The position numbers and the translations under genes were made by a program. Below are positions 30,746 through 38,222 of a DNA stretch of 42,808 nucleotides, piece after piece. Origin of the DNA: Ilumatobacteraceae bacterium (lineage in GTDB: Bacteria > Actinomycetota > Acidimicrobiia > Acidimicrobiales > Iamiaceae). The DNA lies in contig JAOBWH010000190.1 of assembly GCA_025463265.1 (NCBI GenBank), positions 1-42,808 of the forward strand. Reading direction: 5' to 3'. The notes under the pieces were generated by a model, which made no database searches, was not told the origin of the DNA, and worked only from the letters and a program-made list of their open reading frames with translations. Positions within the stretch are counted from its first letter, which is position 1; each line of letters opens with the position of its first letter.

Positions 30746-33232
30746 ATGAGCGAGGAGGCGCGGGGCCGCGACGGGACGGGTGCGGGCACCGCCGGGCCCG
30801 TCGACGGCTCCGGTGCGGGCGCACGCGCGCTGGACCCGCACCACCTGCTGGCCGAGGGCGGGCCCCGGACGTGGGCGCCGTCGTTCTTCGGGGTGGTGCC
30901 GGCGGGCAGCGTGCGTCGTCGGCCGAGCGACGCCCTGCACCTCGCCATCGCGCTGATCGTGGTGGGCGCCTGTTACGTCGTGACCGACGGGTTCGCGCCT
31001 CGCGACGACCGCGCCTTCCGCTGGCTGGACGACCTGCCCGGGTGGATCGACGCCATCGGCACCGCGCTCTTCATCACGTGCACGCTGGGCGCGGTCGTGG
31101 TGGTGATCGGCGCCCTGCTCCTCTCCCGGAACGTCCGCCTCGCACTGACCCTGGTGGTGCTGGCCGGGGCCACGGCGGTGCTGGCGTGGCTGGCGGCGGG
31201 GGTGATCCACATCGACGACGTCCGTCGGGCGGCCGGTGGCACGGTGGACCAGCGCGTCACCGAGAGCCCGGTGTGGCTGGCGATCGCGGTGGCGGTGCTG
31301 CTGGCCGTGGCTCCCTACCTGGTGCGTCCAGCGCGGCGCAGCGTGTGGCTCATCACGGGGCTGGCGCTGGTGGGAGCCGTGCTCGGAGCGATCGGCCCGC
31401 TGCCGTCGATCATCGGGGCGCTCGGTCTGGGCTGGGCGATGTCGGCGGTGGTCAGCCTGGTGATCGGCACCCCGAAGGCCACGCCGACGCAGGGCTCGGT
31501 CGAGCGGGCGCTCGAGGAGCTCGGCGTGGTGCTGGTCGACCTGGAGCTCGCCGATGCGCAGACGTGGGGTGAGACCCGGTTCGTGGCGGAGGCTCCCGAC
31601 GGCGCCCCCGCTTCGGTCGTGGTCATCGGCCGCGACGCCACCGACGCCCGCTTCCTCTCCAAGATCTGGCGTCGGGTGATGTACCGCGACGCCGGCCCGT
31701 CGGTGTCGGCGTCGCGCCGGTCGCAGCTCGAGCACCGGGCCTACCTGCTGCTGATGGCGGCGAAGGCGGGCGTGTCGGTGCCGGAGGTGGTGGTCGCAGC
31801 GACGGCCGGGCCCGAGGAGGTGGCGGTGCTGGCCCTGCTCGACCCGCCCGGTGCACCGTTCGGCCTCCTCGAGCCCGAGGATCTCGACGACGACCTGCTC
31901 GACGACGCGTGGGTGCAGCTCGGCCGGCTCCACGGGGCGCGGATCGCCCACGGGATGATCGGGCCGGAGAACCTGATGCGCACCGGCGACGGGACCGCGG
32001 CGCTGCTCGATCTGTCCCGGGGCTTGGCGGGCGCCCCGCCCGATCGGCTGGCGCGGGACCGGGTCGACCTGCTCGTGAGCACGGCGGTGCTCGTCGGTGA
32101 CGAACGGGCGCTCGCCGCCGCAGGCAAGGCGCTCGGCGACGACGGCCTGGCGGAGCTCCTTCCGTACCTCGAGTCGGCCGCGCTCTCCCCGGCGGCCCGG
32201 CGCGCCCTGCCGGACCGCAAGCAGCAGCTGAAGGACCTGCGCGAGGCGGGGGCGGCGTGGACGGGCGTCGAGGTCCCCGAGCTGACCCAGCTACGCCGCA
32301 TCTCGCCGAGCAGCGTGGTGATGGCGGTGGCGACGTTCGTCGGCTTCTACCTGATCGTCTCCCAGTTCGCCGGGGTGGACCTGTGGGCCTCGCTGCAGGA
32401 CGCGGAGCCGGCGTGGGTGCTGGTCGCGTTCGCCATCTCGTTCGCCCCGAACTTCTTCGGGACCATCACCGTGCAGGGCACCGTCACCCAGCCGCTGCCG
32501 TTCGGGCCCCTCCTGGCCGAGCAGTTCGCCAACAACTTCACCGGGCTCATCGGCGGGACGGTGGCCAACACGGCGCTCGTCATCCGCTTCTTCCAGAAGC
32601 AGGGTCTGGCGGTGGCGGTGGCCGCCAGCTCCGGCGTCATGAACTCGCTGGCGAACGGGATCGTGGAGATGGCCCTGATCCTCTGCGCCCTCGTGTTCAC
32701 CGACTTCTCGTTCTCCTCGGACTCGGTCGGCGGCGGTACCGGGAACATCGAGGCCTACGTCTTGATCGGCATCGTCGCCGTGGGCGTGGCGGTGACGATC
32801 CTGGTGCTGGCGCCCAAGCTGCGGGCCACGCTCCGGCGCGTCGTGGGCCCGCAGGTCGAAGCGGCCAAGGCCAACCTGAGCGGCATCCTCCGCGATCCCC
32901 GCAAGGCGGCTCGGATCTTCGGCGGCCAGCTCTGCTCGCAGATCGCCTACGCCCTGGTGATCGACGCCGCCCTCCACGCCTACGGGTCGTCGCTGCCGCT
33001 CGGCACGATCATCATCATCAACTCGCTCGCCTCGCTGGTCGGCGGCATGGCGCCGATCCCCGGTGGGCTCGGCGTGATCGAGGCCGGGCTCATCGCCGGT
33101 CTGACCGCCGCTGGCGTCGAGCAGTCGGTCGCCGTCGCCACCACCTTCACCGCCCGCATGTGCACGGCCTACCTGCCGCCCATCTGGGGCTGGTTCGCCC
33201 TCAGCTGGCTCCGCCGCCACGACTACGTCTGA
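30746..33232 (+). CDS. multi-domain membrane protein: kinase-like domain plus lysylphosphatidylglycerol-synthase-type TM domain
   Basis: An 828-residue protein in three blocks. Residues about 55-245 hold five or six TM helices. Residues about 260-500 resemble a RIO/ABC1/aminoglycoside-kinase-like domain, but the catalytic loop is H402-G-M-I-G-P-E-N instead of HGDLxxxN, and the metal-site strand is LLD422-LS; a weakened or dead kinase is likely. Residues about 515-825 have some eight helices of the UPF0104/LPG-synthase TM (flippase-like) family, with the hallmark GGMAPIPGGLGVIEAGLIAG split here as GGMAPIPGG and GVIEAGLI near the C-terminus. Similar fusions exist in actinobacteria; lipid or glycan translocation at the membrane is the best guess. 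ATG 30746 is chosen over upstream GTG 30713 by the -10 box. Confidence 0.8.
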   Translation: MSEEARGRDGTGAGTAGPVDGSGAGARALDPHHLLAEGGPRTWAPSFFGVVPAGSVRRRPSDALHLAIALIVVGACYVVTDGFAPRDDRAFRWLDDLPGWIDAIGTALFITCTLGAVVVVIGALLLSRNVRLALTLVVLAGATAVLAWLAAGVIHIDDVRRAAGGTVDQRVTESPVWLAIAVAVLLAVAPYLVRPARRSVWLITGLALVGAVLGAIGPLPSIIGALGLGWAMSAVVSLVIGTPKATPTQGSVERALEELGVVLVDLELADAQTWGETRFVAEAPDGAPASVVVIGRDATDARFLSKIWRRVMYRDAGPSVSASRRSQLEHRAYLLLMAAKAGVSVPEVVVAATAGPEEVAVLALLDPPGAPFGLLEPEDLDDDLLDDAWVQLGRLHGARIAHGMIGPENLMRTGDGTAALLDLSRGLAGAPPDRLARDRVDLLVSTAVLVGDERALAAAGKALGDDGLAELLPYLESAALSPAARRALPDRKQQLKDLREAGAAWTGVEVPELTQLRRISPSSVVMAVATFVGFYLIVSQFAGVDLWASLQDAEPAWVLVAFAISFAPNFFGTITVQGTVTQPLPFGPLLAEQFANNFTGLIGGTVANTALVIRFFQKQGLAVAVAASSGVMNSLANGIVEMALILCALVFTDFSFSSDSVGGGTGNIEAYVLIGIVAVGVAVTILVLAPKLRATLRRVVGPQVEAAKANLSGILRDPRKAARIFGGQLCSQIAYALVIDAALHAYGSSLPLGTIIIINSLASLVGGMAPIPGGLGVIEAGLIAGLTAAGVEQSVAVATTFTARMCTAYLPPIWGWFALSWLRRHDYV

Positions 33233-33348
33233 CATCCCTCGGTCGGGTGCACCGGCGGGTCCGGAGTATGCGGACAACCGTTCCCGGGTACCGTCCTGCG
33301 GCCTGGCGGGTTGAACAGCGGCTCGCCTTCTCCCCGAGGACGCTCCCT

Positions 33349-33963
33349 TTGCGCACCACCAAGCTCCTGCCCGCCACCATCGCCGCCTTCGCCCTGGTGC
33401 TCGGGCTGGCCGCATGCGGCGGCAGCTCGTCGCCCAGCTCCGACAAGCCCACCACCACCAAGGCCGAGTCGGGCGGATCCGGCGGCAAGTCCACCACCAC
33501 CGAGGCCGGCGACTCCGGCAAGGCCACCACGACCGAGGCCGACTCCTCCACGACGGTGGTCGCCACCGGCGGCGGTGACTTCTGCGAGAACCTCGCCGAG
33601 TACATCAACGACAGCTCGTCCAGCGAGTACGACGCCACCGACCCCGAGTCGTACAAGAAGCTCATCGAGGAGTCCACGAAGAAGGGCAAGGAGCTCTTCG
33701 AGCAGGCCCCCGACGAGCTCGACGACTCGGTCGAGGTGCTGCTCGACGCCCAGGACCAGCTGGCAGCCGAGCTGGCCAAGGTCGACTACGACATCACCAA
33801 GATCGACCCCTCGTCGCTCGACGTCATGAGCACCCCGGAGATCCAGAAGGCCGGCGAGGAGCTCGACGCCTACGTGACCGACACCTGTGGCATCGACATC
33901 CCCCAGGTCACCGCGGCCACCATCCCGGACATGACCGTCCCGGACATGAGCACCCCGAACTGA
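33349..33963 (+). CDS. secreted lipoprotein, unknown function
   Basis: With TTG 33349 as start the 204-residue product opens with a textbook lipoprotein signal (MRTTKLL, hydrophobic core, lipobox L-A-A-C23), then a Thr/Ser/Lys-rich disordered stalk (28-85) and a helical C-terminal domain (about 88-180) with a disulfide-capable pair (C in FCENL and in DTCGI). GAGGA lies 9 bases upstream. ATG 33268 in the same frame would add 27 residues before the signal and is less likely. Attached to the outer face of the membrane. No family recognised. Repeated MTVPDMSTP-like ends close the tail. Confidence 0.75.
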   Translation: MRTTKLLPATIAAFALVLGLAACGGSSSPSSDKPTTTKAESGGSGGKSTTTEAGDSGKATTTEADSSTTVVATGGGDFCENLAEYINDSSSSEYDATDPESYKKLIEESTKKGKELFEQAPDELDDSVEVLLDAQDQLAAELAKVDYDITKIDPSSLDVMSTPEIQKAGEELDAYVTDTCGIDIPQVTAATIPDMTVPDMSTPN

Positions 33964-34062
33964 TCGTGGGACGGCCTTCTGGTCGCCGCCTTCGTGGCGG
34001 GGCCAGAGGACCGGCAGAGGCCCCTTGCTGGTCGGAGGGGTGGGCGGTGGCAGGCTGCGGTC

Positions 34063-34965
34063 ATGGGTGAGGAGCACGACGACGCGATCGCGCCGAGACT
34101 CGAGGGGACCGTGGGGCTCCGCAGCGGCCGGCGCCTCGGGTTCGCCGAGTTCGGGACGCCCCACGGGCAGCCCGTCATCTGGCTGCACGGCACGCCGGGC
34201 GCCCGGCGCCAGATCCCGGTCGAGGCCCGCCGCTACGCCTTGGAGCACGACCTGCGGATCGTGGGCATCGACCGCCCCGGCATCGGTTCGTCGACCCCGC
34301 ACCTCTACCGCTCGATGTCCGAGTTCGCTCCGGACCTGGCCGAGGTGGCGGACGAGATCGGCCTCGACGAGCTGATCGTCATCGGGCTCTCCGGCGGCGG
34401 GCCCTACGCGCTGGCTGCCGGCCACGCGTTCCCCGACCGGGTGCGCGCCGTGGGGGTGCTGGGCGGCGTGGCGCCCACCGTGGGCGACGACGCCATCGGT
34501 GGCGGCCTCGTCGCCATCGGCAAGCGGCTGTCCCCGGTGATCGCGGTGGGCCGGGTCCCGATCGGCATCGGGCTCACCGGGGTCATCCGGGTCATCAAGC
34601 CCCTCGCCTCGACGGGCCTGGACCTGTACGCCCGGCTGTCGCCGGCCGGTGACCGGGCCCTGCTGGAACGGCCCGAGTTCAAGGCCATGTTCCTCGACGA
34701 CCTGCTCAACGGCAGTCGCAAGCAGATCTCCGCCCCGCTCGCCGACGTGCTGCTCTTCTCGCGCCCCTGGGGCTTCGACCTCGCCGACGTCACCGTGCCC
34801 GTGCACTGGTGGCACGGCGACGCGGACCACATCATCCCGTTCGATCACGGCGTCCACGCCGTGACCCGCCTCCCCGACGCCGAGCTCCACGTCCTCCCCG
34901 GCGAGAGCCACCTCGGCGGCCTCGGCGTCGGCGAGGAGATCCTCCAGACCCTGCTCGAGGTCTGA
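34063..34965 (+). CDS. alpha/beta hydrolase
   Basis: A 300-residue alpha/beta-hydrolase fold enzyme. Oxyanion loop H42-G-T-P-G, nucleophile elbow G108-L-S110-G-G, acid in GDADHI (about D253/D255), and His283 in GESHLGG form the catalytic set. The cap region (about 140-220) is helical. Substrate unknown (ester or similar bond). ATG 34063 is 6 bases after GCAGGCT, a possible degenerate leaderless -10; the frame is open further upstream but the extra residues are noise. Lies 37 bases ahead of the dcd promoter, same direction. Confidence 0.88.
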   Translation: MGEEHDDAIAPRLEGTVGLRSGRRLGFAEFGTPHGQPVIWLHGTPGARRQIPVEARRYALEHDLRIVGIDRPGIGSSTPHLYRSMSEFAPDLAEVADEIGLDELIVIGLSGGGPYALAAGHAFPDRVRAVGVLGGVAPTVGDDAIGGGLVAIGKRLSPVIAVGRVPIGIGLTGVIRVIKPLASTGLDLYARLSPAGDRALLERPEFKAMFLDDLLNGSRKQISAPLADVLLFSRPWGFDLADVTVPVHWWHGDADHIIPFDHGVHAVTRLPDAELHVLPGESHLGGLGVGEEILQTLLEV

Positions 34966-35002
34966 GCCCCACACGGGTGGCTCGGCGACGAGGGTGGGGA
35001 GC

Positions 35003-35008
35003 TAGGTT
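35003..35008 (+). promoter_or_regulatory. -10 box of leaderless promoter for dcd
   Basis: TAGGTT with 8 bases to GTG 35017; no Shine-Dalgarno is present, which supports leaderless translation. Confidence 0.6.
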
Positions 35009-35016
35009 CCGGGGCC

Positions 35017-35589
35017 GTGATCCTCTCTGACCGCAGCATCCGCGAGGCCCTCGCTTCGGGCCGCATCGAGATCGACCCGCTCGACGAGTCGTGCATCCAG
35101 CCCTCGTCGGTCGATCTGACCATCGACCGGTACTTCCGGGTGTTCCGCAACCACACCACGCCGATCATCGACGTGAAGGAGAACCTCGAGGAGCTCACCG
35201 AGCTCGTCGAGATCCGCGACGAGCCGGAGTCGCGCTTCATGCTGCACCCCGGCGAGTTCGTGCTGGGCTCCACGGCGGAGCGCATCAAGCTGCCGACCGA
35301 CCTGGTGGGCCGGCTCGAGGGCAAGTCGAGCCTGGGCCGCCTCGGGCTGCTGATCCACTCCACGGCCGGGTTCATCGACGCCGGCTGGGACGGTCACGTG
35401 ACCCTCGAGCTGAGCAACATCGCCACCCTGCCCATCACGCTCTACCCGGGCATGAAGATCGGCCAGATCAGCTTCCTCCGGATGACGACGGAGGCCGATG
35501 TCCCATACGGCTCCGCCGCCGTCGGCTCCAAGTACCAGGGCCAGCGCGGCCCCACCCCGAGCCGCTACTGGGAGAACTTCAAGGAGTAG
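35017..35589 (+). CDS. dcd: dCTP deaminase (Dcd/DcdB family)
   Basis: A 190-residue trimeric nucleotide-pool enzyme that turns dCTP into dUTP (or, in the bifunctional actinobacterial form, directly into dUMP). Family motifs: PSSVDLTID (29-37), [23 protein letters not shown] region (101-123; KSSLGR binds phosphates), catalytic Glu131 in HVTLE, and the C-terminal lid [11 protein letters not shown]. Mono- versus bifunctional cannot be decided by eye. GTG 35017 fits the leaderless promoter and the conserved N-terminus ([11 protein letters not shown]). Its end overlaps the convergent CPBP gene by 11 bases. Confidence 0.95.
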   Translation: MILSDRSIREALASGRIEIDPLDESCIQPSSVDLTIDRYFRVFRNHTTPIIDVKENLEELTELVEIRDEPESRFMLHPGEFVLGSTAERIKLPTDLVGRLEGKSSLGRLGLLIHSTAGFIDAGWDGHVTLELSNIATLPITLYPGMKIGQISFLRMTTEADVPYGSAAVGSKYQGQRGPTPSRYWENFKE

Positions 35590-36625
35590 TGCTCGGCACC
35601 GCTCCGTGGAGTCCACCGGCATCGTCGGCGGCCTCCCTGGTGCGGACCTCGCCGGGGACGACCATGTCGGTGTGCACCGGCAGGTAGCGGCCGTCGGCCA
35701 GCTCCAGGAGGGCCGGCTGCCCGTCGCGGAGGTCGATGGCCCGGACGGCGAGGCCGGTCTGGGTGTCGACCAGTCCGCCGTCGTCGCCCACGGTGATGCG
35801 GCGGGGACGGCCGTAGGCCAAGACGAGCAGGCAGAGGACCGAGGCCATGGCCAGGCCGCGGGCGTCGGCCGTGACGGCCGCACCGAACATCAGGAACGTG
35901 AGCAGGTTGGTGATGGCGTGGCCGATGGCGAGCGGCAGGACCGAACCGGAGCGGTAGACGATGAGCGCGGCCAGCGAGGCGAAGGCGAGGTAGGGGAGGA
36001 GGTCGAGCGGCGTCTGCATCTGCTCGAGGTGCCCGGGCAGCAGGATGAACCAGAGCCCGCCGCCGATCAGCCCGGCGATCCGGGCGGCGTTGGGCCGCAC
36101 GTTGCCGAGCCGGAGGGCGGCGGCGATGACGGCCGGGATGGCCAGGCGGTACACGAGCTCTTCGTTGAGCGCCGCCAGACCCAGCGCCGGCACCAGGTCG
36201 AGCCGGCCGTGGCGGGCGCACAGCGCGGTGATGCCGGCGAGCATCAGCACTGCGATGGTCCAGAAGACGACGGCGATGCGGCGGACCCCGGAGCGGCCCA
36301 GGAGCCGCGAGCCGCAGGCGAGGCCGAGGGCCATGGCCGGCAGCAGCGAGAACGACAGCGGGATCCCGCCGACCCAGAGGTTTGGCAGCAGGCCGGCGTA
36401 GCTCAAGATCTCCACGACCATCGTGATGCCGCACAGGCCGAGGACGAGCGTGCGGCGGCTGCTCAGCTGCTCGACCCGGGTGGGCCGGGGCACGTCCGGC
36501 ACCGGGGCGATGAGACCGTCGGACACGAGCCGCGACACCAGGTCGTTGGTGGCGGCGGGCACGCTCAGGTCGACGTGGGCTTTGGCAGCGAGGTCCGTGG
36601 CCTGGGCGGCCTCGGCGGTGGTCAT
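35579..36625 (-). CDS. CPBP (CAAX-protease/bacteriocin-processing) family membrane protease
   Basis: A 348-residue protein: a 55-residue cytoplasmic N-terminus, about eight TM helices (60-285) and a soluble C-terminal tail (about 290-348). The glutamic intramembrane protease motifs are present: E155-E-x3-R160 (NEELVYR), H199 in LLPGH, and H236-x3-N240 (GHAITN). Substrates of bacterial CPBPs are mostly unknown. ATG 36625 overlaps the stop of the DUF1385 gene (ATGA); the longer upstream frame is His/Arg noise. Forms a two-gene operon with DUF1385. Despite the family's name (Abi), nothing here ties it to phage defence. Confidence 0.88.
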   Translation of the reverse strand: MTTAEAAQATDLAAKAHVDLSVPAATNDLVSRLVSDGLIAPVPDVPRPTRVEQLSSRRTLVLGLCGITMVVEILSYAGLLPNLWVGGIPLSFSLLPAMALGLACGSRLLGRSGVRRIAVVFWTIAVLMLAGITALCARHGRLDLVPALGLAALNEELVYRLAIPAVIAAALRLGNVRPNAARIAGLIGGGLWFILLPGHLEQMQTPLDLLPYLAFASLAALIVYRSGSVLPLAIGHAITNLLTFLMFGAAVTADARGLAMASVLCLLVLAYGRPRRITVGDDGGLVDTQTGLAVRAIDLRDGQPALLELADGRYLPVHTDMVVPGEVRTREAADDAGGLHGAVPSTTP

Positions 36626-37587
36626 CGAGCGGTGCCGGCGGCCAGGGGGGCCAGGTCGGTCGGGTCGGCCTGATCGGTGCCGTCGGCGGAAGCGAGGACG
36701 CCGGGAGCGAGGGGCTCGGCGGCGAGCGTGGCTTCGAGGGCGGCGACGGCGACCTCGATCATGTCGTCGGTGGGCTCGGCGGTGGTGATGCCCTGGAGCC
36801 AGGATCCCGGCGCCATGATGAGCCGCCCGATGAGCTGGTGCTGGTGGCGGCCGGCGAAGCGGATCGCCTCGTAGGCCAGCCCGGCCACCAGCGGGAGGCC
36901 GAGGATGCGACCAGCCACGAGCCACGGCCAGCTCTGGTGACCCATGAAGGCGTGGACGAACATCGTGGTGATCACGACGACGAGCAGGAACGCCGTGCCG
37001 CAGCGCGGGTGGCGGCGGCTGAAGTGGCGGATCTCGCCGGGCACGAGGGCGATGCGGTGCTCGAAGGCGTGGATGGTCATGTGCTCGGCGCCGTGGTAGG
37101 CGAACACCCGCTGCACCTGGGGCGAGCGGCCGAGCAGGGCGAGGTAGCCGACGAGGATGCCGAGGCGGATCATGCCCTCGGCGAGCGGGAACGTGACCGT
37201 CCCGTCGATGCCGGCGAGCTTCACGAGCACGGCGGGGAGGAGGCCGAAGATCCCGACGACCCCGATGAGGGCGATGGCGACGGTGGCGAAGAGGCCCTTG
37301 CGGGTGTAGCCGTCACCGCGCTCGTCGCCGCGCTCCTGGGCGGCCCAGATGGTGGCCTTGGTGCCGAGGGCGGCGGTCTCGCCGAGGGCCATGACGCCCC
37401 GGATGATGGGCAGCTGGCGCCACTTGTCGAGGCTGGCGGGCAGGACCCGGCTGGTGGTGCCGATGGTGCCGTCCTGGCGGCGGACCGCAGCGCCCCAGGA
37501 CTGGCCCCGGCGCATCATGACGCCCTCGAGCAGCGCCTGGCCCCCGATGGGTCCGACGGTGGTGTCGATCGCTTCAGCCTTGCTCAC
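36622..37587 (-). CDS. DUF1385 (YqhQ-like) membrane protein
   Basis: A 321-residue protein of the DUF1385 family. The N-terminal signature GGQALLEGVMMRRG (15-28) is nearly invariant, followed by TM helices (about 95-150) and YHGAEHMTIHAFEH with HPRCGTAFLLVV, the other conserved blocks; His/Cys clustering hints at a metal site. Function unknown. GTG 37587 has GGGAGGGG 7 bases upstream. First gene of the DUF1385-CPBP operon, behind a recognisable promoter with two dyads. The C-terminal 50 residues are a variable acidic/Ala tail. Confidence 0.9.
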   Translation of the reverse strand: MSKAEAIDTTVGPIGGQALLEGVMMRRGQSWGAAVRRQDGTIGTTSRVLPASLDKWRQLPIIRGVMALGETAALGTKATIWAAQERGDERGDGYTRKGLFATVAIALIGVVGIFGLLPAVLVKLAGIDGTVTFPLAEGMIRLGILVGYLALLGRSPQVQRVFAYHGAEHMTIHAFEHRIALVPGEIRHFSRRHPRCGTAFLLVVVITTMFVHAFMGHQSWPWLVAGRILGLPLVAGLAYEAIRFAGRHQHQLIGRLIMAPGSWLQGITTAEPTDDMIEVAVAALEATLAAEPLAPGVLASADGTDQADPTDLAPLAAGTAR

Positions 37588-37638
37588 TTGGCCCCTCCCA
37601 GGGTGCCGACCACGGAGAGCGATCGGTGTTGGGCCTGA

Positions 37639-37667
37639 ATACTACGCACAGTGGTATGCGTTGTCTA
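37639..37667 (-). promoter_or_regulatory. sigma-70-type promoter with overlapping dyads for DUF1385-CPBP
   Basis: On the minus strand, TAGACA (37667-37662), a 17-base spacer and TAGTAT (37644-37639). A dyad ACGCA-N8-TGCGT fills the spacer (37644-37661) and CTAGG-N8-CCTAG (37665-37682) covers the -35. Repression by a dimeric regulator is suggested. Confidence 0.6.
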
Positions 37668-37788
37668 GGCCGAATGACCTAGTTCCCACCGTGCTCGTTC
37701 GAACACCCAACGTGAGCTTCCCACTGATCGACCGGCCGCGCCCGGTGGCAGGGTGGAGGGGCCGGGTGGATGCGGCCGGGCGGAGCGG

Positions 37789-38220
37789 TCAGGCAGAGAG
37801 GGACTCGATGTGCGCTCGCCGGACCGCAGTGCGCTCACCGGGCTCCCGGGCCAGGACCTCGGCCAAGGCGTCGTGCAGCTCCGCAGCCCGGAACGGCCGG
37901 GTCAGCACGGCGTCGGCGTCGGCCTGCCACGCCTGCAGGGCGTTGGCCGGACCGGACACGATCACCACGACCCGGGTGCTGGTGGAGCGCGGGTGGTCGC
38001 CGCCGCGCAGCGAGCGCAGCTGGGCTACGTTGCCGGCCTCGAGGTCGAGGACCAGGGCCATGGCGGGCGCGCTCAGCACGCCGCCCACGACCTGGGTCGG
38101 CTCGGTGACGCGGACGGCCTCGTGGCCCGCCCCCTCGACGACGCGCGCCAGCACCTCGCACACCGTCTCGTCGGTGTTGGCAACGACGACGGTGGCCCGC
38201 CCTGCTCCCGCGTCGGACAA
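37789..38220 (-). CDS. degenerate response-regulator receiver domain protein
   Basis: A 143-residue single receiver-like domain. Strand-loop order fits CheY: VVVANTDETV (11-20, with Asp17 in the acidic pocket), ALVLDLEAG (D59 as possible phospho-acceptor), VVVIVSGPANA, and VLTRPF (107-110) where Arg replaces the conserved Lys. That exchange and the single acidic residue in the pocket suggest weak or no phosphorylation. No output domain. TTG 38220 is the likely start, 2 bases after the stop of the EtfD-like gene, so it is probably coupled to it; a frame open further upstream is noise. May bind a partner rather than signal by phosphate. Confidence 0.65.
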   Translation of the reverse strand: MSDAGAGRATVVVANTDETVCEVLARVVEGAGHEAVRVTEPTQVVGGVLSAPAMALVLDLEAGNVAQLRSLRGGDHPRSTSTRVVVIVSGPANALQAWQADADAVLTRPFRAAELHDALAEVLAREPGERTAVRRAHIESLSA

Positions 38221-38222
38221 GA

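Noticed and set aside
33971-34010. Terminator hairpin after the lipoprotein gene
   Set aside because: Only five contiguous pairs (CCGCC/GGCGG) around TTCGT, with mismatches outside; too weak to list.
35579-36625. CPBP (Abi-named) protein as a phage-defence gene
   Set aside because: The family name comes from bacteriocin immunity; the gene sits in an operon with a core DUF1385 gene outside the island.
35498-36673. 391-codon plus-strand frame opposite the CPBP gene
   Set aside because: Highly charged Gln/Gly/Asp composition with no motif, while the minus strand encodes the EExxxR protease.
37697-37704. GTTCGAAC as a LexA (SOS) box
   Set aside because: The actinobacterial SOS box is TCGAAC-N4-GTTCGA; here the half-sites are in the opposite order and abut.
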